From the NCBI GenBank assembly GCA_032433595.1, contig JASWJB010000001.1:1-64000 (forward strand): DNA of 64,000 nt. Reading direction: 5' to 3'. Shown here piece by piece: positions 23,690-37,444 of this stretch (position 1 is its first letter; each line of letters starts with the position of its first letter). The stretch is from Conoideocrella luteorostrata. Taxonomy: Eukaryota; Ascomycota; Sordariomycetes; Hypocreales; Clavicipitaceae. The notes below the pieces were generated by a model, which saw only the letters and a program-made list of their open reading frames with translations, had not been told where the DNA came from and ran no database searches. Both the position numbers and the translations under genes were made by a program.

Positions 23690-24271
23690 AGATGTTCAGA
23701 AAACAGGAAAAGAGATGTAGAAAATTGTCTATGTCTTCAGGTCAACATGAAGTGCAATAAAAGAATATCCATAGAAAGTATTTAAACCTTCTTAGAGGGA
23801 AATATGGTGCATTGCTCTTGACCAATCATGTTGCACTAGTACCTCGTATTAACACTCGAGTCACAATGATGTCATGGCTTAAGCATCCATTATTCACCAT
23901 CCTGAACAATCCATACTTCGATGGGCGGGTCGGTGGCATAGTCTGGTCTCGGATCAGCGGACCAGGAAGTAGGATTTTCGGAAATGCGTGGTTCTCGGGG
24001 ACCGGGATCGGGATACGGCTAGTAGTTTTATCCCGACCGAAGCATATCGGCAAGGTGATAAGCAATATTTCCAGATTTGGTTGTCGGCTATGGCCGGTTG
24101 CACTATACCTGCTGGAGCGTAGAAAGGTATTCCGAGGCGGGAATGTGGACAGAACCTTTCAATATAGGCCACAGCTCGATACGCATTCTAGGACAAAGGC
24201 GTTTTTGTTAGCGACCACACAATATTCTCTCTTCTGTTAGTGTGAACTCAAGTTCACCACAGCATACAATC
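23690..24271. promoter_or_regulatory. Bidirectional promoter, monooxygenase/methyltransferase
   Basis: 582 bp between divergent start codons. It contains several GC-rich words, including GGGATCGGGATACGG near 24004 and ATCCCGACCG near 24032, which pair as inverted CGGGAT/ATCCCG. A small frame on the plus strand has no family features. Confidence 0.4.
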
Positions 24272-25702
24272 ATGGGCTCAGTGTCTTCTAATTCGACATC
24301 ACCACTTTTACGTCTCGCAGATGATATCCATGCTGGTGCAAAAATTTTCGCGGAAGCATTAAAGGCTAACGGCCTTCCAGATCCTTCATTTGACGCGGAT
24401 GGACCGACGCGTGCTGTTCCCGCTGAAGCGCCTCAGAGCATCCACGATGCCTGTAATGCAATTGCGGATGCGTCCTTCAAGCTTTTCCAGCTTGTCACTG
24501 GCCCAAGCGAACTGTTGCCAAATTTTCAGGCTAGTGTCAGTGATTGTTGCCTCAACATTATCAAATTGCTTAACTAGGCTGATATCATTGCCAGTATCAA
24601 ACAATGTTTGCCCTCCAATGGCTTCTGCATTTCAATGTCCTGAAAGCTGTCCCTCTCGGTAAAAGTGTCTTGTATGGAGACGTCGCAACGCAGGCAAAGG
24701 TGCCAGAGTCGCAGCTCAAGTCAATTGCGCGCATGGCTATGACGAGTAACATTCTTTGCGAGCCACAAGCAAATCATCTAGCACATACTGCCACCTCCGT
24801 CATGTTTTTGACGAATAAAAACATGGTTGATTGGGCTAGCTTCATGTTTGAGGCCTCTATCCCGAGCGCTGCCGGCATGGTCACGGCAACAGAAAAATGG
24901 CCTGGCAGCGTGCAAAAGTCCGAAACGGCCTACAACGTAGCCTTTAATCACGATCTCCCATTCTTTGAGCACTTGTCGAAGAGCCCGGCCCTGACTGAGC
25001 AGTTTTCGGGCTATATGAAAAACGTTACTGGCGGTCGAGGTACTGATTTGGTCCACCTGGTGAAAGGATATGACTGGGACAGCCTGCCTGAGCATTCCTT
25101 GATTGTGGATGTGAGTAAATCTACCTCAGTATAGAATGGATCCTAGCGACTTGATCCTAAGCTTACATGTTTTACAGGTTGGAGGCTCGACAGGAAACGC
25201 ATCTTTTACCTTGGCCGAAGCATTCCCAGGTTTACGTTTTGAGGTGCAGGATCTAGAGCCTGTGATCATGAACGGCTTTGAGCTTCTCAAGACACAGCCA
25301 TCTCATGTTGCCGGTCGCGTGTCATTCAGAAGCCATGACTTCTCCCAGAAACAGCCGGTCAGCAACGCGGCTGTATATGTTCTGCGCATGATCATTCACG
25401 ACTGGCCAGATGCTGAGGCAAGCAAAATCTTGAACAATATTGCCTTGGCTCTTGGTCCAAAGTCCACGCTTCTAATTATGGATACTGTCCTTCCGGACCC
25501 AGGAACTATTCCCTTAGTGAAAGAAAGATTGTTACGCGTTAGGGATCTCACAATGGGCCAAGTCTTTAATTCCAAAGAGAGGTCAATTCAGGACTGGAAG
25601 GACTTGCTCCAAAGCAGTGAACCGCGCCTTGAGCTAGCGAAGGTTACTCAACCAGAAGGAAGTCACATGAGTTTGATGCTGGTAAGACTTCAGGCCGAAT
25701 AG
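24272..25702 (+). CDS. aurJ: O-methyltransferase (AurJ-like)
   Basis: Exons 24272-24535, 24595-25110 and 25178-25702, 434 residues, with introns of 59 and 67 bp in phase 0. This is the plant/fungal caffeate-type class II O-methyltransferase fold. An N-terminal dimerisation and winged-helix region comes first. The SAM-binding glycine motif VGGSTGNAS is at about 261-269, followed by an acidic residue in QDLE and the catalytic-base region IIHDWPD with His at about 334. AurJ methylates nor-rubrofusarin to rubrofusarin. The same reaction is the best guess here, placing a methoxy group on the naphthopyrone monomer. The first exon continues as an apparent frame past its donor, which is why a naive reading would end early. 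Confidence 0.87.
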
Positions 25703-26715
25703 GTTGTTCTGTTAGATTTTATATCAGATGGAGAGAGACTTTGTTATGATACACACCATACAGAATTATGCTCTTTGTGCATTATTTGTTGATAAATATT
25801 GCTGCCAGCTATAAGTGACTTTTTAAAGACGCATGAAGAGCGACGGTTGTTCCTAATAATGCACCCATGGTCATGAGCGCCCTTATGACGGTTTTCCGCA
25901 TCCGCGACATTTCCCCCTCGTCTTCGTATAGCTAGATTCAGATTAATCAAACAAACCGCCAAGAATCCTGCTAGTCTTCGCCATTTATAATAAGTGGTAC
26001 AAATAGAAATATCCCTATAACGGATGCTAGACTTATTGAAGGATTGATGGCCCTCGATAAAACTTTCCAATATAATCAGTAGAGCAATGCGGGTATTTAC
26101 TTTATAGCTTGGCTTCCCGTAATCTTGTTGCGTTATGTGCCTTCATGAGTGAGAGAAGGAGCAATTTGACAACAGTGGAAATAGCAGGAATAGGTGGAAT
26201 AGATAGATTTGAAGGTGCAAGCAGTGATATTGATAGATGATGTTCTGACTTTGATAATACCCTCTGACGGCCATCGTGACCTTTCTTTATAGACCTTCAG
26301 CGACCGGGAAATTCCCTGGAACTCAGGTGCCTCAGGCCTACATTCCTTGGCATCGTGCCACCTTCTTCCAGTATCGTACGAATCTAGCTAATACGAGGCA
26401 TCGGGACATTCCGAAGGTGCCACTCTAATCTCAACAAATCTACGGGAGTGATCCTGTGATTTACCGAGTCTGGCATGTCATCAACGGTGATCTTAGTCGA
26501 CGATGCTGACGAGGAACGCTTCGTTCGTGGCAAAGTAGTACCAATAATACATATCGGAAGTGATAAGGTTATAGAGCTGCCTGAGTGATATAAATGATTA
26601 AGGTTTCTCATCGTTCAGCACTTTTAGTACGATTAACAACAGCGAATTAATATTTAGTCCAGAAATTTAAAGTTAAAAGTTTGATACTCCAGCACTGATT
26701 GTAAGTTTTGAACAG
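25703..26715. other. Intergenic, no gene seen
   Basis: 1.0 kb between the 3' ends of the methyltransferase (+) and the EthD gene (-). A/T-rich, with small frames that lack motifs. Confidence 0.5.
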
Positions 26716-27251
26716 CTATTTCGGCACTACTTTTCCGTCGGCTACAAATTCTTCGAAATATCCAATCGTCATGCTAATGCCAATTAGAGAGGCTATGCAA
26801 TTTAAAAGAGCATGACTTACGTTGATCTCTTGGTATCAGCAAAATTAACATGATCAGGCGCCACCTTTTCTAGAAATCGAGGGTCTGCTTTCATCCTCTT
26901 GAAGTCATCCAAACTCTTGAATACAAATTGGACAACGCAATCATAATCCGATAACTTTGAAAACTCAGGGTCGTAGAGCTCGGATAGCATTGGCCGTGTC
27001 GCGCTACTATTGTGCGTCTTTTTATTTTGTGAGATAACGCTATCGTTTTGTAAAGCTTGTGACGTACTCACCATAGTGTATCGGATGATGCCATGTTCCT
27101 CCATCAAAGAGCTGACTAAGGGGGCATGTACTTTCGTCATATAATACCGATATTCTTCTTCTCCGAGACCAGGTCGCCTGTAACCAGTAATTGTGAGGCA
27201 GATAAGCCGATTGACCTTCGATGGCTCCTGCTTTAGCCCGGTTTCTGCCAT
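26716..27251 (-). CDS. aurZ: EthD-domain dehydratase (AurZ-like)
   Basis: Exons 27251-27064, 27006-26821 and 26773-26716 give 143 residues. The first intron (57 bp) has two nearby acceptors, so a one-residue uncertainty remains. The second (47 bp) removes an early stop and adds the tail [14 protein letters not shown]. That final exon is easy to miss. The EthD/ferredoxin-like fold is shown by [23 protein letters not shown], the HAPLV histidine, and the YDCVVQFVF strand followed by [17 protein letters not shown]. AurZ-type enzymes dehydrate the YWA1 hemiketal to nor-rubrofusarin. It is divergent from the PKS, its presumed substrate supplier. The start at 27251 gives a typical short cytosolic protein. 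Confidence 0.85.
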
Positions 27252-28022
27252 TTCTAATACACTAGCGGGAGCAGAAAAGGCAATACAAAAATCAATATAG
27301 ATTGCCAAGAGGAAATGATTTGTTAATAATAGCAATTTTATGGACTTGTATTGCCCGTAATCGTGATACCGTCCGCTTCGAGTCCGAGATTTTGACAGGG
27401 TAGCGTGCCAATATTATGATTCAATCCGGTCTAGGGGAGAATTATTACTACGCTCCCTGCGGGGAATCACATCTACCCGGGGAGATCTAAAATCGATTCG
27501 GCCCGGTCGCGGCCTTTGCCTCATCGACAACTTCCGCGTTGTATTGGCATGGGGGTCGAACTTGGTGTTCGGGCTAAACGTCTCACATGTAAACTGTGCG
27601 TAGCCCGCGTACTCTCAAAATGTGGTGAGTGCTACCCACGGATCACATCGGGACAGCAAGTCCGTCGAAGCTGTTCGCGGGTGTCCCGAGACCGTCGGAG
27701 ATTGAACGATGGTGGTTCGGGATTCGCTTTTCGGAATCCCGCACGGCTGGTATAATCGCTACATGTCAATTATTAGCTTGTTATCTCGTGTCAAACAGTG
27801 TCAAAAAGAAATTATTAAACTGATATAGGCGTAAAATCTGTCGTCTGAAAAGTTATTGAGTAGCCAAAATGGGAGATTCGATTCAACACCATCCCGAGCT
27901 GCCGTTGTATCTTTTAACAATTTGAGCGTTTATCGCTACTAACCGCTCTTTCGCAATATCAATTCTTATAAACTTGTGTGATTACGCACTGATAATACCC
28001 CGAACTTCACGATCGCTCTACC
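27252..28022. promoter_or_regulatory. Bidirectional promoter, EthD/PKS
   Basis: 771 bp between divergent starts. It holds a perfect inverted repeat CGGGATTC-N8-GAATCCCG at 27718-27741, the spaced-palindrome form expected for a zinc-cluster regulator. GATTCGGCCCGG lies near 27494 and CCCGAA at 27998-28003. It is a candidate target of one of the two cluster regulators. Confidence 0.5.
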
Positions 28023-31000
28023 ATGGCCAATATGCGTGCTGAACGGGACCTTCCCCGTCAGATCCTGATATTTGGGGACCAAAATACATCTTTCCTTTCT
28101 GGGCTGCAACGGTTACTACTGAAGAAAGATAGTCCCTCTTTAGTATCCTTCATCGATAAAGTGCACATGGTACTGAGACAAGAAATATCCCAACTATCTA
28201 CGGTCGAGCGTCAGCAGTTTCCCAGCTTTATCTCCACACAAGAACTTCTGGCAAAGGTCCAGAAGGGCAATAGAAGTCCAGCAATTGAGAGCGTTCTCTT
28301 AACCGTCTATCAGCTTTGCTGTGTCTTAAAGTAAGTGGTACCCAACCTTTGGATCGAATGAGTCCAAATTAACACACTGCAGTTTCTACGATAACGGCGG
28401 CGATCTGCATCACCATAATAAAACACGGTACGCTGTCGGTTTATGTGTCGGATCTTTGGCTGCGACTGTAGTAAGCTCGTCAAAATCACTATTCGAGCTC
28501 ATAACAGCCGGCATAGATGCCGTAAAAGTGGCATTCAGGGTTGGCCTAAGGGTTTCCCTTGCGGCTTCAACCATCGGTAACACCACTGAGTCTTCGACAC
28601 CGTCATCATGGTCACATGTGATCCCGAACAGTGCTTTTGCGGACACATCAGTGGATGAAGCGCTCCTCAATTTCAAGCACAAGCAGGTACGACTTCTTCC
28701 ACATGTAAAGAGATCAATTCATAACACTCTGCGAGTAGGGCTGCTCTGATGTTTCAGCGCCATATTTGAGCGCCGCAGGGCACAACACCGTCACCATCAG
28801 TGGCCCACATCCAGTGGTCAAGTGCTTTTCGCAAGAGTACATATCATCCTACTCCAAATCCGTTCCAGTTGGAATATATGCTCCGTATCACGCCCCGCAC
28901 ATCTACACGGAGGAAGATGTTGACGCGGTTTTGTCCTCTGCGGGAAAGATATCGGATTTGCCGGCAAAAATTCCGGTAATTTCGGGCTTTTCTGGTCAGT
29001 TCTATGAAGCTTCCACCTTTCGCCAACTTCTCCAATGCGCCATAAGAGACATGCTCCTACGGCCCCTTGATCTGGGCAAAGTTTCGCAAACAATTTCGTC
29101 TATCATCTCCCGGGAAACCATTCATGGTTGCTCACTACTCCCAGTGGCAACGTCATTTGTGAACGGATTTCTGACATCGACGAATGCACCCAAAGGAAGC
29201 AACGTTCGAGTTGATAATAGCATTATGACAACTGTGGATGAGAATTCGGGCAAAAACACCTCGTCCTCTGGTAGACATCAAGACTCAAAAATTGCCATAG
29301 TTGGCATGTCAGGAAGGTTTCCCGATGCGGCAGATTTGCAGTCATTCTGGGAGCTGCTCTACCAAGGCCTGGATGTCCATCGCCGAGTACCCGATGATAG
29401 ATTCAATGCTGAGTTATACTGCGACCCGAGTGGGCGCCGCAAAAATACTAGCAAGGTCATGAACGGGTGTTGGATCAAAGAACCAGGTCTGTTTGACCCG
29501 AAGTTTTTTAACATGTCGCCGAAGGAAGCCGAACAGTCGGATCCTGGTCAGCGTTTGGCGCTTCAGACGGCTTACGAAGCTCTTGAGATGGCTGGAATCG
29601 TTCCAGATAGAACACCATCAACTCAGCGCGAAAGAGTCGGCGTATTTTATGGCATGACAAGTGATGATTGGAGAGAAGTGAACAGCGGACAGAACGTTGA
29701 CACATACTTCATCCCAGGTTGGTACCCAATTTATCGTAAATCATTACTACGAAATACGGATACTAAATAAATTCACAGGCGGCAATCGAGCATTTACACC
29801 TGGGCGACTGAACTACTTTTTCAAGTTCAGCGGACCCAGTGCCAGCATTGACACGGCCTGCTCTTCTAGTCTAGCGGCAATCCATATGGCTTGCAATTCT
29901 CTCTGGACGAACGACTGTGACACTGCCATAGCTGGTGGTACTAACGTCTTGACTAATCCGGACAACTTTGCTGGCTTGGACCGTGGCCACTTCTTATCTC
30001 GCACTGGTACAATACCCTCTCTATTAAATTTACAGATCCCGATATCCTAGGATAGGCTAGGGACAATTCAACAGTTGCTGACTAGTTTCCAGGAAATTGC
30101 AATACGTTTGACGACGCAGCGGATGGGTATTGTCGAGCCGACGGCGTCGGAACCGTGATCTTGAAGCGACTTGAAGATGCCCAAGCGGACAAGGATCCCA
30201 TTTTGGGGATAATTGTTGGCGCTTACACCAATCATTCAGCGGAATCCGTCTCTATCACAAGACCACACGCCGGGGCACAGGAGTATATGTTTTCCAAGCT
30301 GCTTCATGAATCTGGCGTTCATCCACATGAAATTAGCTACATAGAAATGCACGGCACAGGAACTCAAGCTGGGGACGCGACGGAGATGGCCTCAGTGCTG
30401 AATGCTTTCGCCCCTGGTACTGATAGGCTACCGCACGAAAGTCTACATCTCGGATCTGCAAAATCGAATATAGGCCATGGTGAATCTGCGTCGGGAGTAA
30501 CTGCACTTATTAAAGTGCTTCTGATGATGCAGCAGAATACCATCCCACCACACTGCGGAATTAAGGGAAAGATAAACCACAAATTTCCAACGGATTTTGA
30601 GCAACGCAACGTCCATATAGCTCTAGCTCCAACGGAATGGAAGCGTCCAAATGGATCTAAAGGCATAAGGCGTGTCTTTGTGGACAACTTCTCCGCAGCG
30701 GGTGGCAACACGGCGCTCCTCGTTGAAGATGCCCCTCTCTCGTCCAACTTGGAGTCGAAAGCATCAGATGAACGCTCAACGCACATTGTTACCGTATCGG
30801 CAAAATCAGGTTCTTCATTGAAGAAGAACATTCAAAACCTGATGCAATTCATCAAAGCTGAGATGCGTGATGATGGGTCTCTGTCCAAGCTCTCTTACAC
30901 CACCACTGCACGTCGTATGCACCACACCTTCCGATTGGGCTTTGCCGTCCCAAACACTGAAGTGCTTTTGCAAATGCTCCAATCGGCTTCTCAGCTGAAT

Positions 31001-34000
31001 ACGTTTTCTCGCATTCGAGCCGTGCCACCATCGATCGGATTCGTTTTCAGTGGCCAAGGAGCCCAATATACCGGAATGGGCCGACAGTTCTTTCACAACT
31101 ATAGCATCTTTCGCTCTGACGTCCTCTCATATGATAGTTTGGTACGCAAACATGGCTTCCCATCAGTCCTGCCACTTATCGACGGAAGCTCTGAAGTTGA
31201 AAACCTAAGCCCTTTGGTTGTTCAACTTGGTACAGTCTGTCTTCAAATGGCCTTGGCAACTCTTTGGAAGTCGTTTGGTATAGAAACCACTTTCGTGATA
31301 GGCCACAGTCTTGGTCAATTTGCAGCATTGAAGGTATCTGGAGTTCTGTCTGCAAGTGATGCCATATTCATAGCTGGCACCCGGGCGAAGTTGCTGCAGG
31401 ACACATGCAATGCCAACACCCACGCCATGCTGGCAGTGCGCGCAAGTCTATCTGAATTGAACCATTTCATACAACAGGGTTTGCACGAGGTTGCCTGTGT
31501 AAACGGCACGAGCGAGGTGGTTCTTTGCGGTGAAGCAGAACACATCGAACGGCTATCCGAAACCCTGGCTGCGCGCAATATCAAGGGAACTCAACTCAAA
31601 TTACCATTTGCATTCCATTCGTCGCAGGTAGATCCGATCTTAGAAGACTTATACAAGGCTGCATCTTCAGTCCAGTTCCACCCGCCAACTATTCCTGTGG
31701 GCTCTGCGCTCCTGTCCAAGGTGGTTCATGCTGGTGATGACAGCGCGTTTGGTCCGGAGTATATCAAGCGCCACTGCAGGGAACCCGTTTTGTTTGCGAA
31801 TGTTCTTCAGGATGCTGTACAAGCCAAAATTGTCAGTTCAGAAATGATATGGATTGAAATTGGCCCGCATTCTGTGTGCTCAAGCTTCCTGAAATCGACA
31901 CTGGGAACAGAAACTATGACTCTGCCTACGCTACGTAGGAATGAAGACGCCTTCAAGGTTCTCGCAGACGCAGCATGTACTCTTTATAGCTCTGGCCTTG
32001 CGTTAAATTGGGGTGAATACCACAGAGACTTTTCGGACTGCCAAATGGTTTTGCAACTGCCGTCATACAGCTGGGATAATGAAAATTACTGGATACAGTA
32101 CAACTATGATTGGACACTCACGAAGGGAGATCCACCGGAGCATTCTGCACCACCCCAGCAGAATTCTACGGAGCTATCTACAAGCTCGGTACAGCGGATT
32201 TTACAAGACTCTATCCAATCAAACACAGTCACCCTTATTGCTCAGTCAGACTTCGGAAGTGAGCTGCTCAGGGAAATTTCTCAAGGGCACCGAGTAAACG
32301 GCGCAAACTTGTGTACATCGGTAAGTCAATCGCATTGTGTTAGCCCGTACTATTTGACAGATCTTCATTATCTCACATTTCTTTGCAGTCACTCTATGCA
32401 GATATAGGGCTCACGCTCGGAAAGAGGCTACTAGAGAAGTACCACCCCGAGCTAAGAGACTACAGTGTCAACGTACAGGACATGAATATTGACAAGACTC
32501 TTGTTCTGAAGAATGATGAACCAACTCTATTTAGAGCGGAAGTCACTCATGACAAAACCACCCTAGTCGCCAAGATGTCTATATATAGTGTTAACAAGGA
32601 CGGCAAGAAAACACTACAGCACTCTATGAGTGAGTTGCGATTTGAAGATCCGAAGGAATGGGCGCAGGATTGGAAGCGCAACCAACATCATATCCTGAGA
32701 AGTATTGGAATGCTACGAGACCGGGCCGATCAAGGCTTGGACACGAAATTATCCCAAGGAATGATATACAAGCTTTTCTCTAGCCTTGTGGATTACAACG
32801 ATGCATTCAAGGGATTGCAAAAAGCAGTTCTTCATAGCCAGGATCATGAGGCTACTGCAACGGTAAAGTTTCAGACTCCAAAGGGGGACTTTTTCTGCAA
32901 TCCTATGTGGATTGATAGTTGCGGCCAATTAACTGGATTCTTGATGAATGGACACGAAACTACGGGTCCCGATCAGGTTTTCATTAATCATGGCTGGAAG
33001 TCGCTGAGACTGGCGGAAGAGTTTCGCCAGGAGACTACATATCAGACATACATCCGCATGTGCAACGTGGAAGGGACAAAATACAGTGGCGATCTCTACA
33101 TTGTGGATGACAACAGGATAATTGGTGTATATGGAGGTATCACGGTACGTTGTTACGCAGTTCCTGACGTTCAATATAGTTTTTGCAGGATGCAACTTCT
33201 CTAACACGACAACTTTAACAGTTCCTCGGCATTTCAAGACGAGTTCTCAATGTAGCACTCCCCCCGCCTAATTCCGAGAGCCGGGACGTCCGAAAAAGGC
33301 GGGATGGGCCCATGACGTCCTCCCAAAATGCCCCAGCTACAGAAACGACAGCCGTAGCAAGCTCTATACCTGCTCATCGGCCCGTGGATAATCAGGCGCA
33401 ACCAATTTTGAGCATTTTATCCGAAGAAATTGGAGTTCCCCCAACAACTCTTGAAGATTCATTCAGTTTTGCTGATTACGGCGTTGACTCCTTGCTGTCA
33501 TTAACTATCACGGGAAGAATGAGAGAAGATTTGGGAATAGATGTGGATTCTGCCGTTCTACTAAACTGTACCACTCTTGGTGAATTCATCTCTCTTCTCG
33601 GCATATGTGAATCACCCGATCGGTCGTCAACACCGTCGAGCATGACTAGTGGCAATGAAGCCTCGTCTCATATAACAACTCCGGATGAGGATTTGCCCAT
33701 ATCCCAAGGAATAAGCAGTTTCCAGCTTGGACGCAGACTGAAAGACGTCTGTGGCATCTTAGCCGAAGAGATAGGAGTTTCTCATGCTGAAATCGAGAAA
33801 TGCTCCGACTGGTTGGAGCTAGGATTGGATTCCCTTTTATCATTAACAATCCTTGGTAGATTTCGAGAAGAGTTGGATCTTACAGTGGATGCTGACTTCT
33901 TCGTGGTCAACTATTCTTTCAGCATGGTGAGAGATGTCTTTCAGCCGGGAATGCCTTCATCATCACATTTAGAACAGCCTCTCAGCACAGCCATTGAGCC

Positions 34001-34832
34001 GTTGTCTACTTTTCGCGCCACGTCGACATTACTCCAAGGCAGTCAGAAGAAGGCGAAGTATGTGTTATTCCTCTACCCTGACGGTTCTGGATCTGCAACC
34101 TCATACGGCGGGATTAATTCCATCGGAGCCGATGTCTGTGTTTATGGATTGAACTGTCCATGGCTGAAGACAGCCGAGAAGCTCGTCACGTATGGACTCA
34201 GCGGTCTGGCCACACTCTACGTCGAGGAGATGAAAAGGCGACAGCCTCACGGGCCTTACAATATTGGTGGCTGGTCTGCCGGCGGAATCTGTGCCTATGA
34301 AGCTGCTATTCAAATGACAAAGGCAGGTGATGTCGTGGAGCGCTTGATTTTACTAGACTCCCCCAACCCGATTGGTTTAGAAAAGTTGCCGCCTCGACTC
34401 TTCGACTTTTTCAACGGCTGTGGGGTATTTGGTGATGACCAAGGCCAACGACAGGCTCCTGAATGGCTTCTCAACCACTTTCTCAGCTTTATTGAGGCCT
34501 TGGACAGATACAAGCCAATTCCCTGGCAAAGCGCGCTCCAGACTGGGTCCAACCGTTCATCCGCCGCGCCTCAGACGCATATTTTGTGGGCTGAGGACGG
34601 TGTCTGCAAGAATCCTACTGATAAAAGACCAGAGTATCGTGATAACGACCCGCGGGAAATGCGCTGGCTACTTGAGAACAGAACCAACTTCGGCTTTAAT
34701 GGCTGGGATCAGCTTGTAGGCGAAGACAACATTTCAATTAAGCGCATGCAGAACGCAAACCACTTCACAATGATGAAGCGGGGGCCTAATACGGCCTTTT
34801 TGGCTGCATTTTTAAGAACTGTATTCACCTGA
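28023..34832 (+). CDS. PKS12: Non-reducing polyketide synthase (PKS12/wA type)
   Basis: Seven exons (28023-28330, 28383-28686, 28739-29717, 29779-30006, 30093-32320, 32389-33144, 33222-34832), 2137 residues. SAT comes first, with GLCVG and Cys at about 124. KS is about 386-815, with DTACSSS (Cys about 558) and His about 693 and 735. AT starts near 922 with GFVFSGQG and has GHSLGQ (Ser about 1012). The PT domain has His about 1339 in [10 protein letters not shown] and Asp about 1525 in MWIDS. Two tandem ACPs have Ser about 1691 (GVDSLLSL) and 1805 (GLDSLLSL). The C-terminal thioesterase/Claisen cyclase has GWSAGG (Ser about 1953) and His about 2115. This SAT-KS-AT-PT-ACP-ACP-TE layout is that of naphthopyrone synthases making YWA1. 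Neighbouring AurZ- and AurJ-like genes support a rubrofusarin-type product. Confidence 0.92.
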
Positions 34833-37444
34833 GCTCTTTTATGGCTCTACTAATGTTTATTGCCAAGCTGTATTTAATAATATGAAATAAAACCTGAGCT
34901 GAATATGCACAGGTTTGCTGGTTACGTAGAACTGAAATCACCGTAATTTTTTATTGTAACCCTGAAATGTAATCCATTGAAATGTTGATATTCTGGTATA
35001 AGGACTATATTTCCATTGTAAGTAGCTATTTACAACTGAGCTCCGGCCCAAACTAGCATACTTTCGTTGATATGCGAGCGGAGTTTGCTACCCTCGGCGA
35101 TTCATACTTATGCCATTACCTAACCCTGCTATTGGTTTAAGGCAACGTCTAAGGCGAACGCTGATCACAGAATCTAATTTCGAACGACAAATTCGGGGCA
35201 CTAGAAAATCTATTTAGCCTAGTATGATACGGAAATCATAGCCTGACAGTCGCTAAACATAGGAGTCGACCTGGCACCTAGTAACTGTGTCTCAGAAAGA
35301 TGTATAGATTCTAAAGCCCGATCTTGGCATCAGAACAAAATCGGCACCCCAGTGTCTCAATACAAGCACGATTAAGAAAATGTTAACTAGCTCCCCTTCT
35401 ACTCTTGGACAGCTTCCTGTGCGTTGGCTGCTTTGAGCCTGCCCGGCCTTTAACGATCGTGAGTACTGCTAAGCCGGCCTAAGCAGCCTATAAGCTGCCC
35501 TATTACACGATCGGATTTGATAACCCCAGGTTCTGGGGTTGAATTAAAGAAGTTCCTCGTGGATTTGGAAGGCATGGACCATATTCAGAACCATCGAATG
35601 TATCCATTCGTTTGTTCCCGTTTCCACAATGCTCAATCGTTCTATGACTCTGGTCTTCATCAACGAAACACCTGGGCGGTTAGTGAGAACTTCTGAACGA
35701 CTCTTCCGAATTTTGAGTGTCACAAACATGTTATGGATATACTTGAGGCTTTGTTTGGGTGTATGGCAAATACGCAGATTCTCGAATCCTTAATCGGTTC
35801 TTTTCTAGATGATGGAGTGCAACTGCAGCTACGTACGAATTACAGCACCATAATACCGTCGATTCATAGCCTCCGAGTTCGGAGACGGCATGAAAGGCAA
35901 TTGTTTGAAATGTGTTCAGCCCTTGGTCTTAACGAATAGGTCAAGATTTTTCAAGCTGGAGGATAAAGAAGCTGATTTGCCCTTAAAGTCAAGGTATATA
36001 TATGCAAGGTTTACGGTGGCGTAGAATCATCCGAGACGATGTGAACGTTCCACATGAGGATACATTCTCGGTCTGTGGTGAATCGTCTAGAAGCTACTGG
36101 GTTTTTCGCATTGCACTGGCCTTGATTGAGAAGAGGGTTGGGTGATTCAAAAAGATATGACTCATAAGCGGCCGCGAATGTATAAAGAATAATGACTTCT
36201 AGCTATACGTCATACAGCACACGAGATCACCATTCAGTGCAACAAGATTGCTTCTATCACCTGTCTCACCTGAGAAAATGAGTGATTCAGCTGAGGTACG
36301 GGTGGCTCAGATCGTGGTCTGGAAGTGTCGTGGACTACAACACGTATCCTTATCAGGCGTTACCTATGTGGCAATATATGTCAACTTGGTGACGATATAG
36401 AACAAATTTTGTTCGCTAACCAACAGACTTTATGTTATTATACAGCCTTAAGTAAGAACGATCATTTTTCATCTCCCATCAACATTCGGGTTTTGTCTAT
36501 AGTGCAACAAAGTTCTCCGGACTGTGGCATCAAATTCATCTCCACAGCGATTTTACAGTGTTAAAAACAACTGGAGACATCAAAATGGGTGAAAGAGCCT
36601 AATGTATCAGCCTGAAAGTGAACAACTTCCGAGTATCCCTAGAGCCTTCGTGAATCCAACCAGCTGTTGTCTCTTTAGACCCAAATGAATTTCTGAGAAT
36701 AAATGTCGATGACGCACATTACTGCGCCTTGTTTGTCGCAGTAATAGAATTCAAATGGATATTCCACTTTGCAGATCCGTCTCTTGGTTCTGATGAGACG
36801 CATGACCATCAGCAAAGTCCCCTGCGTCCCCTTTAATATTCTCAGCTGATTTGATCATTGAAGAAGCTGGAGCTTGTCCCATAAGGAAATATTCGCTTTG
36901 AAGAAGTCTGATTTTATTTGATTCAGATATCGTTGACTCCCCATTTATAAAAGACAAAAAATGCAAAACGGAGCAGCATCATAGTCGGTAGTGGAATAAT
37001 TTGTATTTACTTAAAACATTAAAACAAAGTTGAATTAATCTCAGACAAGTTAGGGAAAAGCAGAGACATTGAATAAACGTTTTCCTGCAACGTATGCCGT
37101 CGCTGGGTTTGGGGATTGGGGAGGACCTCCTCGTCAAGACGGGGAGGGGGGAATGGTGAGAGGAAGCATGCCGCCTGGCCTTATTCATTGTTCCAAGCCA
37201 ATATATCTAATAGTTACAGAATGGATGTTTTGGTTTTCTCCATAGCTCCTCATTTTCACCTTCTGGATGCTTTATTACAAACTATTTAATGTGAGCAACG
37301 GCCACTTTTCCCGGCAAGAGCGATCATCAAGGAAATCCGTACCAATTTACTCGGCCAAAAATATAGCAGCTTATGCACTGCTAACCCCCCAAAAGTGAGA
37401 CGGGATAGCTCCCACTATGCTCACTTAAGCGAATTTAGGATACG
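34833..37444. other. Long intergenic region, no gene seen
   Basis: 2.6 kb between the PKS and the second regulator, whose 3' ends face each other. Small frames at 35544-35729 (-) and 35733-35939 (+) show no recognisable domain. A/T-rich patches and scattered poly-A/T words suggest untranslated and decayed sequence. Confidence 0.5.

Noticed and set aside
23812..24240. 142-codon plus-strand frame
   Set aside because: Lies in the divergent promoter of the monooxygenase and methyltransferase; no domain or signal peptide, and begins with a non-ATG codon.
35544..35939. Two small frames between the PKS and the second regulator
   Set aside because: No recognisable domain, no splice partners; kept only as an intergenic note.
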